Position numbers and translations under genes: made by a program
Source: DATBDM01 sp036269915
GTDB lineage: Bacteria; Actinomycetota; Thermoleophilia; Solirubrobacterales; Solirubrobacteraceae
Reading direction: 5' to 3'
Length of the DNA stretch: 21,004 bases
Assembly (NCBI GenBank): GCA_036269915.1
Contig: DATBDM010000207.1
Coordinates: 1 to 21,004, forward strand
Part shown: piece after piece, positions 13,702 through 21,004 of the stretch
Layout of the letters: each line of letters opens with the position of its first letter
Numbering within the stretch: position 1 is the first letter of the stretch
Notes under the pieces: generated by a model
Database searches by the model: none
Seen by the model: only the letters and a program-made list of their open reading frames with translations
Told to the model about the DNA's origin: nothing

Positions 13702-15123
13702 ATGACCGCCTCGACCCGGCCGCGTGCAGGCTGGACCCTCGCGATCGTGTCGATCGCCCTGTTCATGACCTCGCTCGACAACCTCGTCGTCGGCATCGCG
13801 CTGCCGTCGATCCGCGCCGAGCTCGGCGGCTCGCTCGAGTCGCTCGAATGGACGGTCAACTCGTACACGCTCGCCTTCGCCGTCTTCCTGCTGGGCGGCG
13901 CGGCGCTCGGCGATCGCTTCGGCCGCAAGCGGATGTTCGCCGCCGGGCTCACCCTCTTCACCGCTTCGAGCGCGTTGGCCGCGCTCGCCCCGAGCATCGA
14001 TGCGCTCGTCGCCGCCCGCGCGCTGCAGGGCCTCGGCGCCGCGATCGTCCTCCCGCTCACGCTGACGCTCCTCAACGAGGCGGTCGCGCCCGAGCGGCGC
14101 GGCGCCGCGCTCGGCATCTGGGCCGGCGTCTCCGGCCTCGGCGTGGCGCTCGGGCCGCTGGTCGGGGGCGCCATCGTCGAGGGGATCTCCTGGCACTGGA
14201 TCTTCTGGCTCAACGTGCCGGTCGGCCTCGCGCTGATCCCGCTGGCCATGCGCATGCTGACCGAGTCGCACGGGCCGAACTCGCGCCTCGACTTCCCCGG
14301 GCTGGCGCTCGCGGGCGCCGGTCTGCTCGGCCTCACCTTCGGCATCGTCCGCGCCGACTCGCTCGGATGGACCAGCTCGACCGTCCTGGCCAGCATGGGC
14401 GCGGGCGTCGTGCTGCTCGCCGCCTTCCTCGCCTGGGAGGCGCGCGCGCCGCAGCCGATGCTGCCGCTGCGGTTCTTCCGCTCGCGCGGCTTCTCCGCCA
14501 CCAACGGCGTGTCGTTCGCGATGTTCTTCGGGACCTTCGGCTCGATCTTCCTCCTGAGCCAGTTCTTCCAGGTCGCGCAGGGCCTCGGTCCGCTGGAGGC
14601 CGGCCTGCGCACGCTGCCCTGGACGGGCATGCCGATGATCGTGGCGCCGCTCGCGGGGCTCCTCAGCGACCGGATCGGCTCGCGGCCGCTGATGGCGACC
14701 GGGCTCGCGCTGCAGGCCGGCGCGCTCGCGTGGCTCGCGGTGATCAGCGCCCCGTCGACGCCGTTCGCCGAGCTGATCGCCCCGTTCGTGATGGCGGGCA
14801 CGGGCATGGCGCTCGTCTTCGCCCCGAGCGCGAACGCCGTGCTCGGAAGCGTGCGTCCCAGCGAGGCCGGCCAGGCCTCGGGCGCGACCAACGCGATCCG
14901 CGAGGTCGGCGGCGTGATGGGCGTCGCCGTGCTGGCGAGCGTGTTCTCGGCGCACGGGGGCTACGGCGACCCGCAGGCGTTCACGGACGGCATCGGCGCC
15001 GCGCTGCCGATCGGCGCCGGCGTGCTCGCCGCCGGCGCGCTGATCGCCCTGCTCGTCCCGCGCAAGGCGAAGCAGCCACATGCCGAGGCGGAGCCCGCCA
15101 CGGCCGAGCTCGTGGCGGCCTAG
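13702..15123 (+). CDS. DHA2-family MFS drug exporter (EmrB/QacA-like)
   Basis: This is a proton-coupled multidrug exporter of the 14-helix DHA2 branch, 473 residues, in the cytoplasmic membrane. The family motifs are present: LDNLVVGIALPSI at the end of helix 1 (25-37), motif A GDRFGRKR between helices 2 and 3 (70-77), and the antiporter motif C SGLGVALGPLVGG (144-156). The length and the alternating hydrophobic stretches fit 14 segments. The short C-terminal tail (PRKAKQPHAEAEP) is cytoplasmic. The ATG at 13702 has a textbook GGAGG 7 nt upstream. The gene is controlled by a strong promoter with two operators and diverges from an ArsR-like regulator, a typical arrangement for an inducible efflux pump. 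The exported compound cannot be predicted. Confidence 0.93.
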   Translation: MTASTRPRAGWTLAIVSIALFMTSLDNLVVGIALPSIRAELGGSLESLEWTVNSYTLAFAVFLLGGAALGDRFGRKRMFAAGLTLFTASSALAALAPSIDALVAARALQGLGAAIVLPLTLTLLNEAVAPERRGAALGIWAGVSGLGVALGPLVGGAIVEGISWHWIFWLNVPVGLALIPLAMRMLTESHGPNSRLDFPGLALAGAGLLGLTFGIVRADSLGWTSSTVLASMGAGVVLLAAFLAWEARAPQPMLPLRFFRSRGFSATNGVSFAMFFGTFGSIFLLSQFFQVAQGLGPLEAGLRTLPWTGMPMIVAPLAGLLSDRIGSRPLMATGLALQAGALAWLAVISAPSTPFAELIAPFVMAGTGMALVFAPSANAVLGSVRPSEAGQASGATNAIREVGGVMGVAVLASVFSAHGGYGDPQAFTDGIGAALPIGAGVLAAGALIALLVPRKAKQPHAEAEPATAELVAA

Positions 15124-15175
15124 AAATCACGCTCGCGCTTGCGCCGGCGCCCGGCACCCGGTAGATCAGGTGGCG

Positions 15176-15781
15176 ATGCCACCCGTCTCCCGCGGCTTCC
15201 TCGGGCGCCGGCGCGACGCCGCCGACGCCGCCCGGCTCCCACCCGGCCAGTACCTCGTCGAGGACTTCCCGGTGCTCACGGCGGGACCGACGCCGCACTC
15301 GCCCCTCGACGAGTGGAGCCTGACGATCCACGGCGCGGTCGACGAGCCGAAGTCGTGGACCTGGGAGGAGTTCCGGGCGCTCGAGACCGAGACCTTCACC
15401 GTCGACATCCACTGCGTCACCAAGTGGAGCAAGCTTGGCACGACCTGGACCGGCGTCCCGCTGGATGCTCTGCTCGAGGAGATCGGCACCGAGGCCGACT
15501 ACCTGACGGCCTGGAGCGACGGCGGCTACACCACGAACCTCGCGGTCGAGGACGTCTCCGACGGCCGCGCGTGGATCGTGCACACCTTCGAGGGCGAGCC
15601 GCTCGAGGTCGAGCACGGCGGCCCCGCGCGGCTGCTCGTTCCCGCCCTGTACCTCTGGAAGAGCGCCAAGTGGGTGCGCGGGCTCAGCTTCACCGAGGAG
15701 GACGAGCCCGGCTTCTGGGAGGCAGCCGGTTACCACAACCACGGCGACCCGTGGCGCGAGCAACGGTATTGGAGCGACTGA
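15176..15781 (+). CDS. sulfite oxidase-fold molybdopterin-dependent oxidoreductase, cytoplasmic
   Basis: This 201-residue protein matches the oxidoreductase molybdopterin-binding domain (sulfite oxidase/YedY-MsrP fold). The molybdenum-ligand cysteine is Cys80 in VDIHCVTKWSK. WTGVPLDALLEEIG (91-104), GYTTNLAVED (117-126), GGPARLLVP (148-156) and LWKSAKWVRGL (160-170) contribute to the cofactor pocket. The N-terminus (MPPVSRGFLGRRRDA) has paired arginines but no hydrophobic stretch, so it is not a Tat signal and the protein should be cytoplasmic, unlike MsrP. No dimerisation domain or haem domain follows. The next gene, an FNR-type flavoprotein 2 bp downstream, is the probable electron partner. 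The start could be the ATG at 15176 or a GTG two codons earlier. The substrate is unknown. Confidence 0.88.
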   Translation: MPPVSRGFLGRRRDAADAARLPPGQYLVEDFPVLTAGPTPHSPLDEWSLTIHGAVDEPKSWTWEEFRALETETFTVDIHCVTKWSKLGTTWTGVPLDALLEEIGTEADYLTAWSDGGYTTNLAVEDVSDGRAWIVHTFEGEPLEVEHGGPARLLVPALYLWKSAKWVRGLSFTEEDEPGFWEAAGYHNHGDPWREQRYWSD

Positions 15782-15783
15782 GC

Positions 15784-16515
15784 GTGGCGGCTCCCGTCAT
15801 CTGGCGGGAGGCGACGGTGCGCGAGACGATCGAGGAGACCGCCCACGCGCGCACGCTCGCCCTGGACGTCCCGGGCTGGCCCGGCCACCGCGCCGGCCAG
15901 CACCTCGACGTGCGCCTGACGGCCGAGGACGGCTACCAGGCGGAGCGCTCGTACTCGATCGCCTCGGCGCCCGAGCTCGACGCGGTCGAGCTGACCGTCG
16001 AGCTCGTCGACGACGGCGAGGTCTCGCCGTACCTGATCGAGGAGGTGATCCCCGGCGACGTGATCGAGGTGCGCGGACCCGTCGGCGGCCACTTCACCTG
16101 GTCGGTGGACGACGGCCGGGTGCTGCTGATCGGCGGCGGCTCGGGGCTCGTGCCGCTGATGGCGATGCTGCGCCACCGCGCCGCGCGCGCCAGCACGGTC
16201 GAGGCGAGGCTCCTGGCCTCGGCGCGCAGCGAGCCCGACGCGCTCTACCGACGCGAGATCGAGACCCTGCGTCCCCAGGAGGGCCTCGCCGTCGACTGGA
16301 CCTACACACGCGCGACGCCCGCGGGCTGGAAGGGCTTCGCCCGCCGCGTCGACGCCGAGATGCTCGCCGCCGTCGGCCCCGGGCCGTCGGCGGGGGCGCG
16401 CGTCTTCGTCTGCGGGCCGACCCCGTTCGTGGAGAGCGTGAGCGACCTGCTCGTGGACGCCGGCTATGACCCGGCGAGCATCCATGCCGAGCGATTCGGA
16501 CCGACTGGAGGGTGA
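15784..16515 (+). CDS. FNR-type FAD/NAD(P)-binding oxidoreductase
   Basis: This is a ferredoxin-NADP reductase superfamily protein of 243 residues. The FAD-binding barrel carries RSYSIASAP (55-63) and GPVGGHFTW (98-106). The nucleotide domain has GGGSGLVPLMAMLRH (117-131) and VFVCGPTPFVESV (207-219). No 2Fe-2S domain is attached at either end, so it needs a separate partner. With the molybdopterin protein 2 bp upstream and the zinc-ribbon protein 1 bp downstream it forms a compact cassette that probably moves electrons between NAD(P)H and the molybdenum centre. The GTG at 15784 has GGAG 11 nt upstream. The direction of electron flow is not known. Confidence 0.9.
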   Translation: MAAPVIWREATVRETIEETAHARTLALDVPGWPGHRAGQHLDVRLTAEDGYQAERSYSIASAPELDAVELTVELVDDGEVSPYLIEEVIPGDVIEVRGPVGGHFTWSVDDGRVLLIGGGSGLVPLMAMLRHRAARASTVEARLLASARSEPDALYRREIETLRPQEGLAVDWTYTRATPAGWKGFARRVDAEMLAAVGPGPSAGARVFVCGPTPFVESVSDLLVDAGYDPASIHAERFGPTGG

Positions 16516-16516
16516 G

Positions 16517-16780
16517 ATGACCGACGACTGCCTCGACGGGAACGGGATGGCCGGCCTGCTGGCGGAGGCGACGGGCGCCGAGCTGACCTCGGCGATCCGC
16601 CACTGCCAGTCCTGCGGCAACGAGTACGCGATCGGCAACCACCGCGCCTACCGCGGCGCCGGCGTCGTGCTCCGCTGCCCGGGCTGCGCGGCGCTCGCGG
16701 CGACGATCGTCGAGCGCGACGACGAGCTGTTGATCGCCTGGCACGGCGTGCTGCGCGTGCCCCGCCCCGCGGCTGCCTAG
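16517..16780 (+). CDS. small CxxC/CxxC zinc-ribbon protein (DUF6510-like)
   Basis: This 87-residue protein has two metal-binding knuckles, CQSCG (Cys30, Cys33) and CPGC (Cys54, Cys57), 20 residues apart, the spacing of a zinc ribbon or rubredoxin-like fold. The N-terminal LDGNGMAGLLAEATGAELTSA segment resembles DUF6510 proteins found beside sulfite oxidase-type genes; that assignment is from memory. The ATG at 16517 is 1 nt after the preceding stop, with GGAGG 5 nt upstream inside the previous gene, so it is translated with the redox pair. Possible roles are an electron shuttle if it binds iron, or a structural or assembly subunit if it binds zinc. I cannot decide from sequence. Confidence 0.82.
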   Translation: MTDDCLDGNGMAGLLAEATGAELTSAIRHCQSCGNEYAIGNHRAYRGAGVVLRCPGCAALAATIVERDDELLIAWHGVLRVPRPAAA

Positions 16781-16805
16781 GCCGACGAACGTCAGAGGAC
16801 CCATT

Positions 16806-16852
16806 GCGCTGGGCGCGTTTCCGTTCCATATGAACGGAAAAGCGCCCAGCGC
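16806..16852. terminator. long near-perfect hairpin between convergent genes, likely bidirectional terminator
   Basis: Two 21-nt arms (16806-16826 and 16832-16852) pair with one G-A mismatch (16817/16841) around a 5-nt loop CATAT. The lower stem is GC-rich (GCTGGGCGC) and the upper stem is mixed (TTTCCGTTC with GAACGGAAA). It lies 25 bp past the zinc-ribbon gene stop and 60 bp from the stop of the convergent transporter. There is no T-tract on either strand, so it would be an actinobacterial stem-only terminator; a protein-binding site is the alternative. The rest of the gap (16781-16912) holds nothing else I can support. Confidence 0.65.
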
Positions 16853-16912
16853 CGCGCAGAGCCACCTCCCTGCCCGGCCGGTGTTGACCCCGTCGGGCCC
16901 GCCGAAGCCCGG

Positions 16913-18520
16913 CTAGGCCGGGACCGCGACCGGCTCGCGGTCGCGCGCCGCGTCCAGCGGGGCGCCGGCGATCGCGCCGCCGGGGCAGCTCGCGCAGGGG
17001 ACCGAGCGGCGCGGGTTGCGGATGAACGCGAGGCCGAGCAGGCCGCCGCTGGCGACGAGCACCGCGGAGATGCCCATGCCGACGTGGAACGCGCGGACCG
17101 ACGCCGACGCCGTGGCTGCCGACACCCGGACGGCCTCGCCCGGCGGAAGCCCCCGGACGTCGGCGACCGCGAGCGTGCGCTGCTGCGCCCGCGCGAGCGC
17201 GACGCGCCCGCGCGGGGTCAGCGTCGACGGGTCGATCCGCGCGTCGACACCGCTCGTGAACTGCGCCGCGATCACCGCGCCGATCGCGGCGACGCCGAGC
17301 AGCGCCGCCGCGCGGGCGATCGCGTTGTTGATGCCGGACGCGATGCCGGCGTTCTCCTCGTCGGCATCGGCCAGCACCGTCGCCGTGAGCGGCGCGACCG
17401 TTGCCGAGAGCCCGAGCGAGAACACCAGCAGCGCGGGCAGCAGCTGCGTCACGTAGTCCGCCTGCGCGTCGACGCGCAGCAGGAGAAGCAGCCCGGCCGC
17501 GGCCACCAGCGGCCCGACGCCCATGAACAGCCTCGGCCCGAAGCGGTCGGCCAGCGCGCCCGCCCGCTTGGAGAGCACGAACATGACCAGCGTGGTCGGG
17601 AGCGTCGCGAGCCCCGCCTCCAGCGCGGTGTAGCCCGCCACCTGCTGGAGGAACAGCACCAGGTAGAAGAAGAGGATCGCCAGGCCCGCGTACATCGCGA
17701 ACGTCTGGACGTTGCCGGCGGCGAAGTTGCGCCGCCTGAACAGCTTGAGCGGGACCATCGGGTACGGGGTGCGCGCCTCGTGCAGGAGGAACACCCCGAG
17801 GATCGCGATCCCGGCCAGGCCCGGGAGCCACACGTCCGGGGCGGTCCAGCCCGAGTCGGGCTGGCGGATCAGCGCGAGCGTCGGGCCCGCGAGCCCGAGG
17901 AACGAGAGCAGCGCGCCGAGCCAGTCGACGGGCGGACGCGCCCCGACGCGCGGGCGCTGCGGCACCGCGGCCGCGACGACCACCAGGGTGATGACCACGA
18001 ACGGGACGTTGATCAGGAAGATCCAGCGCCAGGACGCGGAGTCGATCAGCTGGCCGCCGACGAACGGGCCGAGCACGGTGGCGATGCCCGACCACGCCGT
18101 CCATGAGCCGACGGCGCCTCCACGCTCGTTCGGCGGGAACGCCGCGACGATCACCGCGAGCGCGCTCGGCGTCAGCAGCGCGCCGAACACGCCCTGCAGG
18201 ACCCTGGCGCCGATCAGGAACTCGATGCTCGGTGCGATGGCGCACAGAAGCGAGGTCACGCCGAAGCCCAGGACGCCGAGCGAGAACACCCGGCGCTCGC
18301 CGAAGACGTCGCCCAGGGAGCCGCCGATGAGGATCAGCGAGGCGAGCGCCAGGCTGTAGCCGTTGGCGACCCACTGCTGGCCCGCCAGGCCGCCGCCGAG
18401 GTCCGAGGCGATCGCGGGCAGGGCCACGTTGACCACCGTCGCGTCGAGCCCGACGACGAACGAGCCCATGATCGCGGCGAAGAGGCTCAGGCGCTTCGTC
18501 CGGTCCATCGCGCTCGCCAC
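16913..18520 (-). CDS. DHA2-family MFS transporter (EmrB/QacA-like)
   Basis: This is a 14-helix DHA2 exporter of 535 residues. Motifs are LDATVVNVALPAI (25-37), motif A variant GDVFGERR (70-77) and motif C SGIATVLGPFVGG (144-156). A hydrophilic loop of about 60 residues before the last helix (FTSGVDARIDPSTLTPRG onward) is common in this branch. The C-terminal tail is unusual in containing PCASCPGG, a CxxC pair. It is distinct from the pump at 13702 and has no adjacent regulator. The start is taken as the GTG at 18520, which has TATGGT 6 nt upstream and no Shine-Dalgarno. The ATG at 18508 (MDRTKRL) is the main alternative. It is divergent from the thiolase gene. The substrate is unknown. Confidence 0.9.
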   Translation of the reverse strand: MASAMDRTKRLSLFAAIMGSFVVGLDATVVNVALPAIASDLGGGLAGQQWVANGYSLALASLILIGGSLGDVFGERRVFSLGVLGFGVTSLLCAIAPSIEFLIGARVLQGVFGALLTPSALAVIVAAFPPNERGGAVGSWTAWSGIATVLGPFVGGQLIDSASWRWIFLINVPFVVITLVVVAAAVPQRPRVGARPPVDWLGALLSFLGLAGPTLALIRQPDSGWTAPDVWLPGLAGIAILGVFLLHEARTPYPMVPLKLFRRRNFAAGNVQTFAMYAGLAILFFYLVLFLQQVAGYTALEAGLATLPTTLVMFVLSKRAGALADRFGPRLFMGVGPLVAAAGLLLLLRVDAQADYVTQLLPALLVFSLGLSATVAPLTATVLADADEENAGIASGINNAIARAAALLGVAAIGAVIAAQFTSGVDARIDPSTLTPRGRVALARAQQRTLAVADVRGLPPGEAVRVSAATASASVRAFHVGMGISAVLVASGGLLGLAFIRNPRRSVPCASCPGGAIAGAPLDAARDREPVAVPA

Positions 18521-18526
18521 GCAGCG

Positions 18527-18532
18527 ACCATA
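18527..18532 (-). promoter_or_regulatory. candidate -10 box for leaderless MFS transcript
   Basis: TATGGT on the minus strand fits TANNNT and ends 6 nt before the GTG at 18520, with no Shine-Dalgarno between. No good -35 box is seen. It sits in the 92-bp divergent gap before the thiolase gene. Confidence 0.45.
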
Positions 18533-18612
18533 CTCCCCGACTGGACGAGTTCGGGAAAGCAACCGACTAGGCTCTGCGCCCCCGCAGCACCTTCAAAGAG
18601 GAGAACCTGGCC

Positions 18613-19830
18613 ATGTCATCCACGGACGCGCTGGTCTTCGACGCGATCCGCACCCCTCGCGGCAAGGGCAAGAGCAACGGCTCGCTGCATGCGACGAAGC
18701 CGATCGACCTCGTCGTCGGCCTGATGCACGAGACCCTCTCGCGTCATGCCGACCTCGACCCCAAGCGGGTCGACGACGTCGTCCTCGGCGTCGTGTCGCC
18801 GATCGGCGACCAGGGCGGGGACATCGCCAAGGCCGCGGCGATCAAGGCCGGGCTCCCGGACACCGTGGCGGGCGTCCAGCTCAACCGCTTCTGCGCCTCG
18901 GGCCTCGAGGCGGTCAACATCGCCGCCCAGAAGGTCGCCTCCGGCTGGGAGGACCTCGTCTTCGCCGGCGGCGTCGAGTCCATGTCGCGCGTGCCGATCG
19001 GCTCCGACGGCGGCGCCTGGGCGATGGATCCCGAGACCAACTTCGACACCTCGTTCGTCCCGCAGGGGATCGGCGCCGACCTGATCGCCACGGTCGAGGA
19101 GTTCTCCCGCGACGACGTCGACGCCTACGCCACCCGCTCGCAGGAGCGCGCCGCGGCCGCCCGGGCCGAGGGCAAGTTCGCGAACTCGGTGATCCCGGTG
19201 CTCGACCTCAACGACAACGTCGTGCTCGACCACGACGAGTTCATCCGCCCGGGCACGACGGTCGACGGGCTCGCGAAGCTCAAGCCGTCGTTCGCGATGA
19301 TGGGCGAGATGGGCGGCTTCGACGCCGTCGCGCTGCAGAAGTACCACTGGGTCGAGCGCATCGACCACGTGCACACGGCCGGCAACTCGTCCGGCATCGT
19401 CGACGGCGCCTCGCTCGTGACCATCGGCAACGAGAAGACCGGCGCCGAGCTCGGCCTCGAGCCCCGCGCGCGGATCCTCGCCACGGCGGTCTCGGGCTCT
19501 GACCCGACGATCATGCTGACCGGTCCCGCGCCCGCCTCGCGCAAGGCGCTGGCCAAGGCCGGCATCACCGTCGACGACCTCGACCTGGTCGAGATCAACG
19601 AGGCCTTCGCCGCCGTCGTGCTGCGCTTCGTGCGCGACATGGGACTCGACATGGAGAAGGTCAACGTCAACGGCGGCGCGATCGCGATGGGCCATCCGCT
19701 CGGCGCGACCGGCGGCATGATCCTCGGCACGCTGATCGACGAGCTCGAGCGCACGGGCGGCCGCTACGGCCTCGCCACGCTCTGCGTCGGCGGCGGCATG
19801 GGCATCGCGACCGTGGTGGAGCGCGTCTGA
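18613..19830 (+). CDS. fadA: acetyl-CoA C-acyltransferase (thiolase, FadA-type)
   Basis: This thiolase of 405 residues cleaves 3-ketoacyl-CoA to acetyl-CoA and a shortened acyl-CoA, or runs in reverse. The nucleophile Cys94 is in NRFCASGLEAVN, NEAF is at 329-332, His361 in GGAIAMGHPLGATGG, and the second catalytic Cys391 in LCVGGGMG. The length is normal for the family. The ATG at 18613 follows an AGAGGAGA Shine-Dalgarno about 10 nt upstream, and a possible -10 (TAGGCT) lies at 18568-18573. The next gene starts on the last base of the TGA stop (TGATG), so the two make a coupled fadA-fadB pair for beta-oxidation. Degradative rather than biosynthetic thiolase is inferred from this partner. Confidence 0.94.
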   Translation: MSSTDALVFDAIRTPRGKGKSNGSLHATKPIDLVVGLMHETLSRHADLDPKRVDDVVLGVVSPIGDQGGDIAKAAAIKAGLPDTVAGVQLNRFCASGLEAVNIAAQKVASGWEDLVFAGGVESMSRVPIGSDGGAWAMDPETNFDTSFVPQGIGADLIATVEEFSRDDVDAYATRSQERAAAARAEGKFANSVIPVLDLNDNVVLDHDEFIRPGTTVDGLAKLKPSFAMMGEMGGFDAVALQKYHWVERIDHVHTAGNSSGIVDGASLVTIGNEKTGAELGLEPRARILATAVSGSDPTIMLTGPAPASRKALAKAGITVDDLDLVEINEAFAAVVLRFVRDMGLDMEKVNVNGGAIAMGHPLGATGGMILGTLIDELERTGGRYGLATLCVGGGMGIATVVERV

Positions 19831-21004
19831 TGGCCGGCTCCACGATCCGCTGGGACCGCGACGGGGACGGCGTCGTCGTCCTCACGCTCGACGATCCGGG
19901 CCAGTCGGCAAACACGATGAACGCCGCCTATCGCGACTCGATGGCGGCCACGGTCGACCGCCTCGAGGCCGAGCGCGACGACATCGCCGGCGTCGTCATC
20001 ACCTCGGCGAAGAAGACCTTCTTCGCCGGCGGCGACCTCAACGACCTCAAGAAGGTCGGCCCCGACCAGGCGGCCGAGATGGCCGAGCAGGTCCGCGCGG
20101 GCAAGCAGCTGCTGCGCCGTCTGGAGACGCTCGGCAAGCCGGTCGTCGCGGCGATCAACGGCGCGGCGCTCGGGGGCGGCCTGGAGATCACGCTCGCCTG
20201 CCACCACCGGATCGTCGTCGACGACCCGAAGGCGGTCCTCGGCTTCCCCGAGGTCCAGCTCGGCCTGCTGCCCGGCGCCGGCGGCGTCGTGCGCTCCGTG
20301 CGCCTGCTCGGGATCGTGGCCGCGCTGATGCCGCTGCTGCTCCAGGGCAAGCGCTACAAGCCGGCCGAGGCGCTCGAGCTCGGGCTCGTGCACGAGGTCG
20401 TCGGCTCGCGCGACGAGCTGCTCCCGGCCGCCAAGGCCTGGATCCAGGCGAACCCGGACGCGGTGCAGCCGTGGGACGCCGAGGGCTACAAGATCCCCGG
20501 CGGCACGCCGTCGAACCCGAAGCTCGCGGCGAACCTGCCCGCGTTCCCGGCGAACCTGCGCAAGACGCTCAAGGGCGCGAACTACCCGGCGCCGCACCAC
20601 ATCATGGCCGCGGCGGTCGAGGGCGCGCAGGTCGACTTCGACAACGCGATCGAGATCGAGGGGCGCTACTTCGTCGACCTCGTGACCGGCCAGGTCGCGA
20701 AGAACATGATCCAGGCGTTCTTCTTCGACCTGCAGCGCGTCAACGGCAAGCGCGGCCGCCCGGACGACATCGAGACGTTCGCCTCCAGGAAGGTCGTCGT
20801 GCTCGGCGCCGGCATGATGGGCGCCGCGATTGCGTACGTGTGCGCGAAGTCCGGCATCGATGTCGTGCTCAAGGACGTCGACCAGGCCGCCGCCGACCGC
20901 GGCAAGGGCTACTCGGAGAAGCTCGTCGCCAAGGGCGTCGAGCGCGGGAAGACCACGCAGGAGAAGGGCGATGCGCTGCTCGCGCGCATCACGCCGACGA
21001 CCGA
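19830..21004 (+). CDS. fadB: FadB-type enoyl-CoA hydratase / 3-hydroxyacyl-CoA dehydrogenase (partial, C-terminus off window)
   Basis: This is the multifunctional beta-oxidation protein that hydrates 2-enoyl-CoA and oxidises the 3-hydroxyacyl-CoA. The first 391 residues are visible. The crotonase domain (about 1-190) has the oxyanion segment FFAGGDL (64-70), GGGLE with catalytic Glu119, and GFPEVQLGLLPGAGG with Glu141. A helical linker leads to the NAD-binding Rossmann motif VVVLGAGMMGAAIAY (322-336). Family members are about 700 residues, so the rest of the dehydrogenase lies outside. The ATG at 19830 shares its A with the thiolase stop. Both hydratase acids are present, so this half should be active. 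With the thiolase it forms the classical FadBA complex. Confidence 0.93.
   Translation, partial: MAGSTIRWDRDGDGVVVLTLDDPGQSANTMNAAYRDSMAATVDRLEAERDDIAGVVITSAKKTFFAGGDLNDLKKVGPDQAAEMAEQVRAGKQLLRRLETLGKPVVAAINGAALGGGLEITLACHHRIVVDDPKAVLGFPEVQLGLLPGAGGVVRSVRLLGIVAALMPLLLQGKRYKPAEALELGLVHEVVGSRDELLPAAKAWIQANPDAVQPWDAEGYKIPGGTPSNPKLAANLPAFPANLRKTLKGANYPAPHHIMAAAVEGAQVDFDNAIEIEGRYFVDLVTGQVAKNMIQAFFFDLQRVNGKRGRPDDIETFASRKVVVLGAGMMGAAIAYVCAKSGIDVVLKDVDQAAADRGKGYSEKLVAKGVERGKTTQEKGDALLARITPTT

Noticed and set aside
16908..16922. Small inverted repeat CCCGGC-tag-GCCGGG at the end of the second MFS gene
   Set aside because: Arms of 6 bp made only of G and C are expected by chance in this sequence. It includes the stop codon, and the hairpin at 16806-16852 is a far better terminator.
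16464..18374. Minus-strand open frame of 636 codons overlapping the second MFS gene
   Set aside because: It is a shifted-frame reading of the transporter, continuing antisense through the zinc-ribbon gene; no membrane segments or motifs.
18537..18568. Direct repeat CCGACT, 26 bp apart, in the gap between the MFS and thiolase genes
   Set aside because: Six-base repeats at this composition are common, and neither copy aligns with a convincing promoter element.
1..21004. Mobile elements, CRISPR arrays, tRNA/rRNA genes, riboswitches
   Set aside because: I looked for transposase or integrase motifs, regularly spaced repeats, tRNA-like sequences and long structured leaders, and saw none. All gaps between genes are under about 175 bases.

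Overview
The window is about 21 kb of very GC-rich, densely coding chromosomal DNA. Third-position GC is extreme, GTG starts are frequent, stop/start overlaps are common, and no gap without a gene exceeds about 175 bases. EgtB, glucosyl-3-phosphoglycerate synthase, paired FadE-type acyl-CoA dehydrogenases and DHA2 transporters point to an actinobacterium. A Thermoleophilia/Solirubrobacterales-type genome (Conexibacter, Solirubrobacter, Patulibacter) is my best guess, from style rather than from any search. I see no mobile elements, tRNA, rRNA or CRISPR.

Region 1 (1-5744, minus strand) is a fatty-acid or CoA-thioester catabolic operon. It reads TetR regulator, acyl-CoA dehydrogenase, short degenerate acyl-CoA dehydrogenase, SDR dehydrogenase, ACAD10/11-like acyl-CoA dehydrogenase, and a quinone oxidoreductase cut by the window edge. 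Junctions overlap by 4 bp or are only a few bases apart. A perfect palindrome just upstream of the TetR start is the likely operator. Region 2 (5778-7703, minus) holds an RsbR-like STAS protein and an EgtB-type ergothioneine enzyme.

Region 3 (7771-12893, plus) is the most unusual part. Five genes are joined by four GTGA stop/start overlaps: a NodB-type deacetylase, an ACAD-fold protein, a NodS-type methyltransferase, a ferredoxin-reductase-like flavoprotein, and a fusion of a GT2 glycosyltransferase to a glucosyl-3-phosphoglycerate synthase. I infer a pathway that builds and N-modifies a small amino-sugar or glucosylglycerate-type glycoconjugate.

Region 4 (12890-15123) holds an ArsR-like regulator divergent from a DHA2 efflux pump. 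The pump's promoter has a perfect TTGACA -35 box and carries two operator palindromes exactly 24 bp apart. Region 5 (15176-16780, plus) is a three-gene redox cassette: a cytoplasmic sulfite-oxidase-fold molybdopterin protein, an FNR-type flavoprotein, and a small CxxC/CxxC zinc-ribbon protein. A long near-perfect hairpin separates it from a second, convergent DHA2 transporter (16913-18520, minus). Region 6 (18613 to the end, plus) is a FadA-type thiolase followed by a FadB-type hydratase/dehydrogenase truncated by the window edge.

Four genes without a Shine-Dalgarno sequence have a TANNNT box 6-8 nt before the start codon. This suggests leaderless transcription, whereas operon-internal genes tend to have Shine-Dalgarno sites or overlaps.
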